A DNA stretch of 64,000 bases from Nitzschia sp. pyKryTriq1. Lineage: Eukaryota; Bacillariophyta; Bacillariophyceae; Bacillariales; Bacillariaceae. The stretch lies in assembly GCA_956465555.1 (NCBI GenBank), contig OY101115.1, positions 1,488,001-1,552,000 on the forward strand, in the 5' to 3' direction. A program made the position numbers and the translations under genes. Every line of letters starts with the position of its first letter. Position 1 is the first letter of the stretch. The notes under the pieces are model-generated. The model was not told where the DNA came from. It saw nothing but the letters and a program-made list of their open reading frames with translations, and did not search any database. This document shows positions 60,101-64,000 of this stretch, in pieces.

Positions 60101-60282
60101 AGTTCGAAGCTGCGGCTTTAGCGTACGAAGAAGAAGAAGTTGAAGACGAAGGAGAGGACTACGAAGAGGAAGAGGTGAATGGAGCAGCCGACGAGGAGGA
60201 CTACGAAGACTATGAGGACGAGGACGATTATGATTTCGAGGAGGAGCTAGGTTTGGACTCGACAGAGGAACAGGAAGCATGA
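57119..60282 (+). CDS. Putative plastid protein with five helicase-associated (HA) repeats (998 aa)
   Basis: Three exons: 57119-57593, 57699-58719 and 58782-60282 (introns of 105 and 62 bp; joins KPWP-E-AAWGMQLG and IVKE-G-EGKTLVKG). A hydrophobic leader (SVAALTVAASYLWV) followed by SPAFGFLSSAP fits a signal-anchor plus plastid mark. Five repeats of about 75 residues follow the HA (PF03457-like) pattern: a helix with LxxY, YGDM-x-VP, F-x-VP, WP, a G-x-x-LG helix, IRS and a closing LD-x-x-GFVW. They lie at about 124-200, 211-291, 292-374, 522-685 (split by an acidic insert) and 683-766. HA repeats usually accompany DEAD-type helicases and may bind nucleic acid; no helicase motif is seen here. 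The C-terminus is a long Glu/Asp/Tyr-rich acidic tail. Role unknown. Confidence 0.82.
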
Positions 60283-60388
60283 CACCACTGAGATTGACCT
60301 CCTGCTAAGGTAGATGTGATTATAAGTGCAAAACATGACATACAAACTAAATCTTATCACAAACGTCCTAGGTGCTGGAAGACTCCTT

Positions 60389-62734
60389 TTATGTCTTTCT
60401 TGCGATGTAAATGAAAAAGCAGAACGCACCTATCAACCCAAGGAGGCCCAGGAAAATCCAAAAAAGAATGGTAAGCGCATTCTCGAGCTTTTGATTCCCT
60501 GAGGAGGAAGTTTCCTGAGCTTCGGCAACCATGGTCAAGTCTTCCAGTTTTACGATTGTCCGAAAATCGGCAAATTCATGCGGTTGATCCTCCGATAGAC
60601 CACGCAGGCTGCGGGAGCACGTGCGCTCCAGAGCCACCCTGCCTGCCACTGTCACGATGGGAGGACGATTCTTTTCGAACAAGTAGGATGGGAGCGACAA
60701 AGCAATTGAGCAAAATCCACCGTGACAGGCTTTCACGATGGGCTGGTCTGTAATTTTGGAATACTCGTAGTCTTGTATCATTTCCAGTGAGAAATCTCGC
60801 TGCTCAAGGACAAGCTGCGAAATGGCCCCAAAACTGTAACTAGGAGAGAGTATTCGAAGGCACAAGTTCATGTGCAATCCCTTGGAAAGAGGTTCGCTGA
60901 TGCAGGCATTGCGATCATTGCAGTGACAAGCTCGCACGTAGGGAATGTCCTGGACGGACAAGTCGGAAGGAACTTGACTAGGAGTTTCACTGATATTGCT
61001 GGCTACCTGCAACTCAGTTTCATTGTCTCGCGCAACCGTTGGTGCGATTTCAGGAATCTGGTTTTCGCTGTTAGTGTAGGTAGGCATACTCGTCGCGAGT
61101 GGTGTACCACTTCCTTCTGGATGAGAAATCATCGGGTCGACCTCCGTCGGATCGTAAGATTGGGGCGTTGGAACGTGAGGGCTGCCACTCGGACTGGGCG
61201 AATTGACCGATGGGATACTTGTAGGAGCATCCTCGACAACATGAGGAAAGGCGGGAGGAGTCTCGGAGGGATCGGCCGAGAGGGCAAGCGGGAGAGATTC
61301 CCATTCACAGGGCTGCCATTGCCCATTTGCGAAGACACTTGCTGAGACGCAAGAGTCGACATCATCAATGAGATGGAGGCCCTTGTGACAAGTGAGACGA
61401 TCCAGAAAAGCATCCAGAACGGAATTGTTGTATTCAGAAGTCCGGACGCTCTCTGGAACCTGGCAGAAAGGAGTCTCATCTAACCATGTAGATGCCGTTG
61501 CAACTCCATCAGAACCATCGGCGCCACGAAGGGCTACGATTGCCACTACTGACCCAACCGAATTCAGAGAGACCGACGTTCCAAGCTCCTCGCCATGAGT
61601 CACACCATACTTTGGATACCCTACCAACCTCCAACTATCATGATTGTATCGCTCAGACACAACAACATAGCCCCGATTGGAATCATGCTTGATAGAGGTA
61701 GCAGCAAGTCGGCCACCGTCTCGCGTGATTGCCACAGCATGACCTAGTGAGTCATATTCTGTGAGCCCTACAAGAGGCGTTCTAACTAGCTGCCAGCTTG
61801 CCACTTCGCCAATGGCAGGACTTCTCCATTGGAACAGCTGGACCATGCCCTGTGGGTTGAATTCAAGACGTTTCATTGGAGACCCAACGAGGACGTAAGG
61901 CTGTGTGGTTGAGCTCATGGCCAACGAGCTTCCAAACATTTCTCCTGTTTGGGTTCCAACCAGATCATTGCCTAATTTCTTCCAAGAAGTATCCTCGGCC
62001 GCAAAGACCTGTACTGCACCTCGCTTTGAATCACGGTACGGTGAAGAGACGGCGATGCGTAGAGTGCTTTTAGGCGCCAGCAGAGAAGGAGCTTCGACCA
62101 ATGCAGATGCAAACCCAAACTGCTCACCAGGACGTGCTCCTGTAAGCGCCGGTAGATATGGTATCCAATCACTAGAAGTATTTCCTGTGTTGAGCATAGT
62201 GCCTCGAACGAGTTTGTAGGCCTGCACCATGCCACGTTCGTCTTCGAAGCCCTCGCAGCTGACAAGAAGATAGTACTCGGTACCTTGGCTGTCACGGAGA
62301 GTTGCCTGACCTAATTTGACCTCCGTCCCATTGGCTGGGCATGGGACGATCGGTCCCACGGGGTGAAAATGGAAAGATGACGAGGTCGACTGGAATATTT
62401 GGTAGACTTGGACCGCATTTGGTGTCACGTGATGTCGACGGACGGCTACCAGGAGCCCATCCGGCGAGAGGGACAATGCGTCTCCAAACCCTTCATCGGG
62501 CTCTCCTGGAATCTCTACCAACAAGTTCCATGCATTTCCCGTGAAGTCAAGCTCATAGAGCTGGACGAATCCGTCACCTTCGGGTGCGCCCACAGCAATG
62601 CGACGCCCGTCTTCTGACATGTCTACAACGGACCCCGGAATTCCACCAGGAAGCAGTGAAGCACCCAAGGGCTCCCAGGATGCAACAAAGCTGAACGAAA
62701 GGCTAAAGAGGAGGGAAAATCCAATTGATAGCAT
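60389..62734 (-). CDS. Type I membrane protein with beta-propeller-like ectodomain (781 aa)
   Basis: Single exon with ATG at 62734. It opens with a signal peptide (MLSIGFSLLFSLSFSFVA) and then repeats of about 60 residues: a Trp/Leu start, DMSEDGRRIAVGAPEGDG, LSLSPDGLLVAV, ALVEAPS...RIAVSSPYRD, SLAMSSTTQPYVLVGSP, AVAITRDGGRLAATSI and SVSLNSVGSVVAIVA. This is a FG-GAP/WD-like beta-propeller common in diatom secreted proteins. A Cys-rich stretch and a Ser/Thr/Pro linker follow, then a second small domain (about 590-700), and one transmembrane helix (ILFWIFLGLLGLIGAFCFFI) with a four-residue cytosolic end. A surface receptor or adhesion role is inference. It converges with the HA-repeat gene 106 bp away. 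Confidence 0.78.
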   Translation of the reverse strand: MLSIGFSLLFSLSFSFVASWEPLGASLLPGGIPGSVVDMSEDGRRIAVGAPEGDGFVQLYELDFTGNAWNLLVEIPGEPDEGFGDALSLSPDGLLVAVRRHHVTPNAVQVYQIFQSTSSSFHFHPVGPIVPCPANGTEVKLGQATLRDSQGTEYYLLVSCEGFEDERGMVQAYKLVRGTMLNTGNTSSDWIPYLPALTGARPGEQFGFASALVEAPSLLAPKSTLRIAVSSPYRDSKRGAVQVFAAEDTSWKKLGNDLVGTQTGEMFGSSLAMSSTTQPYVLVGSPMKRLEFNPQGMVQLFQWRSPAIGEVASWQLVRTPLVGLTEYDSLGHAVAITRDGGRLAATSIKHDSNRGYVVVSERYNHDSWRLVGYPKYGVTHGEELGTSVSLNSVGSVVAIVALRGADGSDGVATASTWLDETPFCQVPESVRTSEYNNSVLDAFLDRLTCHKGLHLIDDVDSCVSASVFANGQWQPCEWESLPLALSADPSETPPAFPHVVEDAPTSIPSVNSPSPSGSPHVPTPQSYDPTEVDPMISHPEGSGTPLATSMPTYTNSENQIPEIAPTVARDNETELQVASNISETPSQVPSDLSVQDIPYVRACHCNDRNACISEPLSKGLHMNLCLRILSPSYSFGAISQLVLEQRDFSLEMIQDYEYSKITDQPIVKACHGGFCSIALSLPSYLFEKNRPPIVTVAGRVALERTCSRSLRGLSEDQPHEFADFRTIVKLEDLTMVAEAQETSSSGNQKLENALTILFWIFLGLLGLIGAFCFFIYIARKT

Positions 62735-64000
62735 GATGATGAGAGAATCGACCAGAGGGGAACCAGAAATGGGTATGATACGTCCTTCAAAAATGATGAA
62801 GGATCTCTGGCGAGAGTCGAGAGTGGCGCAAGGAGTTGAGCGCTAGCGGTGACGAGTCGCAGCTCGCAGTCCTGTTTGAAAAATTTCAACCAGTTTCTAG
62901 ATTTCTTCAACCCTTGCTCCAACTGAAGAATAATCATCGTACTATGCACGTGCGTCCAATATTTTGTCCATTTTGCATTCTTTCACCGAGGATCAAACCG
63001 TTGAGCTGGATTTAGAACGAATTTAGAAATGCCAAACATCGTTTCTCAACGGACTGCCCGTTACTCAGCGCACAAAAACATTTCTGGCTTATATCTCTGC
63101 ATTGTACCCTTTTTTAATCTGGAGGTTGAAAAGAGACATGTAGTCATCGCTTCATTGACCATTTTGGCATCCCAAGTAATGGTACGGGTAGTGGGAAGAA
63201 GGAGGACAGAGTTGCGTGTGTTGTGTGTTGTGTGCTACCGGTATTCGTTATTCGTGATCGTCACCATGTGAGAGGCGGATGGGCGCGGATGACGAGATAG
63301 AGAAGGGACCACAAGATTCCGTACGGCGCCCGTCAGCCACATTACTTGAGATTGGCAAGTCAAAAAGGGATAGAAGGAAAGACGAGATTTCCGGACGACG
63401 CCGGACAGGCGTTCCGGTGCCAACCAGCACCACCAGAAAATAGGTCAGTGATGTAACCGGCAGGCGTTTGACGAACAGCAGCAACGACAGGAGATATGGT
63501 CTATTGCGTCTTCCAACCACTCATAATAGTTGGAACGCATGGGACCAAGACCTATTACGCTCTTAGCCTTGTAGTAGTTTTAAACATTACCATTGTCTCT
63601 GGTCCGCTTTGCCGACCGTTGACTCCCTTTTTACAACATGGCTGCCCCGCACCACCGGGTCCGCCGGTTCCACCCATTGCTACTAACGCCTCTCCAGTGG
63701 GACTAACACCAGACCCAAACCGTCACCTCTTGTTCACAAAGTTATCCCCCGAAGAACGACGTAACTTCCTGATTGATGGGTTCATGTACTAAAGTACATT
63801 GTTTATTGTATGTGGTGATGGATGACTACGGTGTTCAAAATGGATCGAATTGGAACATCAGCACCATTCTATGTTATATATTGCAACGAGTGAACTAGTG
63901 CCAACCAAAATGGTGGGCTGCTAGTTCACAGGGACCGAATTGACATGGTCATGTTAGTCACATGGGTAGCGCTCGGGTCATTTTGGGCACCTGCCCAAAT
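62735..64000. other. Right-hand spacer, 1.3 kb
   Basis: No convincing gene. A 98-codon plus-strand frame (63496-63792, Pro-rich middle, ending LSPEERRNFLIDGFMY) has an ATG but no family signal, so it is only a weak candidate. The last 19 bases hold an inverted repeat. Confidence 0.5.
63982..63999. repeat. Short inverted repeat at window end
   Basis: TTTGGGCA-CC-TGCCCAAA is a perfect 8-bp stem with a 2-base loop. It may be the start of a longer element cut by the window edge. Confidence 0.6.

Noticed and set aside
63496-63792. 98-codon frame near the right edge
   Set aside because: Has an ATG but no recognised domain or splice support; too weak to call.

Overview
The window looks like nuclear DNA of a diatom (stramenopile), most likely a raphid pennate. 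The reasons are: compact genes with a few short GT-AG introns (about 60-140 bp, rarely 400); N-terminal signal peptides followed by a Phe in the plastid 'ASAF'-type context; and protein families I know mainly from diatoms (a bHLH-PAS factor of the RITMO1 type, a DUF6824 protein, a Cys/His motif protein, a CCCH protein with diatom-type fingers). I see no rRNA, tRNA, CRISPR array or clear virus-like element. Species assignment is inference.

Layout, left to right. 0-2.1 kb: the 3' part of a protein with two 2-oxoglutarate/Fe(II) oxygenase-like folds. 3.5-13.5 kb: three plus-strand regulatory-type genes (Cys/His motif protein, bHLH-PAS factor, three-finger CCCH protein) separated by 1.5-2 kb of repeat-rich spacer. 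14.9-15.7 kb: a spliced gene for a small multidrug resistance (SMR/EmrE-type) transporter with a targeting leader. 15.9-22 kb: minus-strand DUF4050-like, PI-PLC X-domain and TMEM184/Ost-alpha genes. 22.4-26.1 kb: Elongator subunit ELP5, a diatom secreted/plastid protein gene with an in-frame stop just before its splice donor, and a DUF6824 gene. 26.2-31.6 kb: a large secreted lectin-like protein and a triple-KH RNA-binding protein. 32.2-36.6 kb: a Ubp8/USP22-type deubiquitinase with a very long acidic N-terminus. 37.5-41.5 kb: a single-pass membrane protein, a coiled-coil protein and a 91-residue membrane protein. 41.5-43.7 kb: gene-poor, with a cluster of related 110-135 bp repeats. 43.7-45.8 kb: a plastid coiled-coil protein and a Tim17/22/23-family protein. 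46.1-56.5 kb: a WNK-type kinase with a large Gln-rich tandem repeat region, a TTC1-like TPR protein and an ataxin-2 homologue. 57.1-62.7 kb: a 998-residue putative plastid protein with five helicase-associated (HA) repeats but no helicase, facing a beta-propeller-type membrane protein. The last 1.3 kb has no convincing gene.

The genes do not form an operon or one pathway; this is a eukaryotic neighbourhood. There is a loose theme of RNA and gene-expression control (bHLH-PAS, CCCH, KH, ATXN2, ELP5, SAGA deubiquitinase) and of membrane or plastid proteins. Spacers carry many palindromic GTAC-type motifs (for example GTACCGGTAC) and TAG/CTA or GA-rich simple repeats. Exon joins were deduced by matching GT-AG sites, reading phase and family motifs. 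They are predictions without transcript support.
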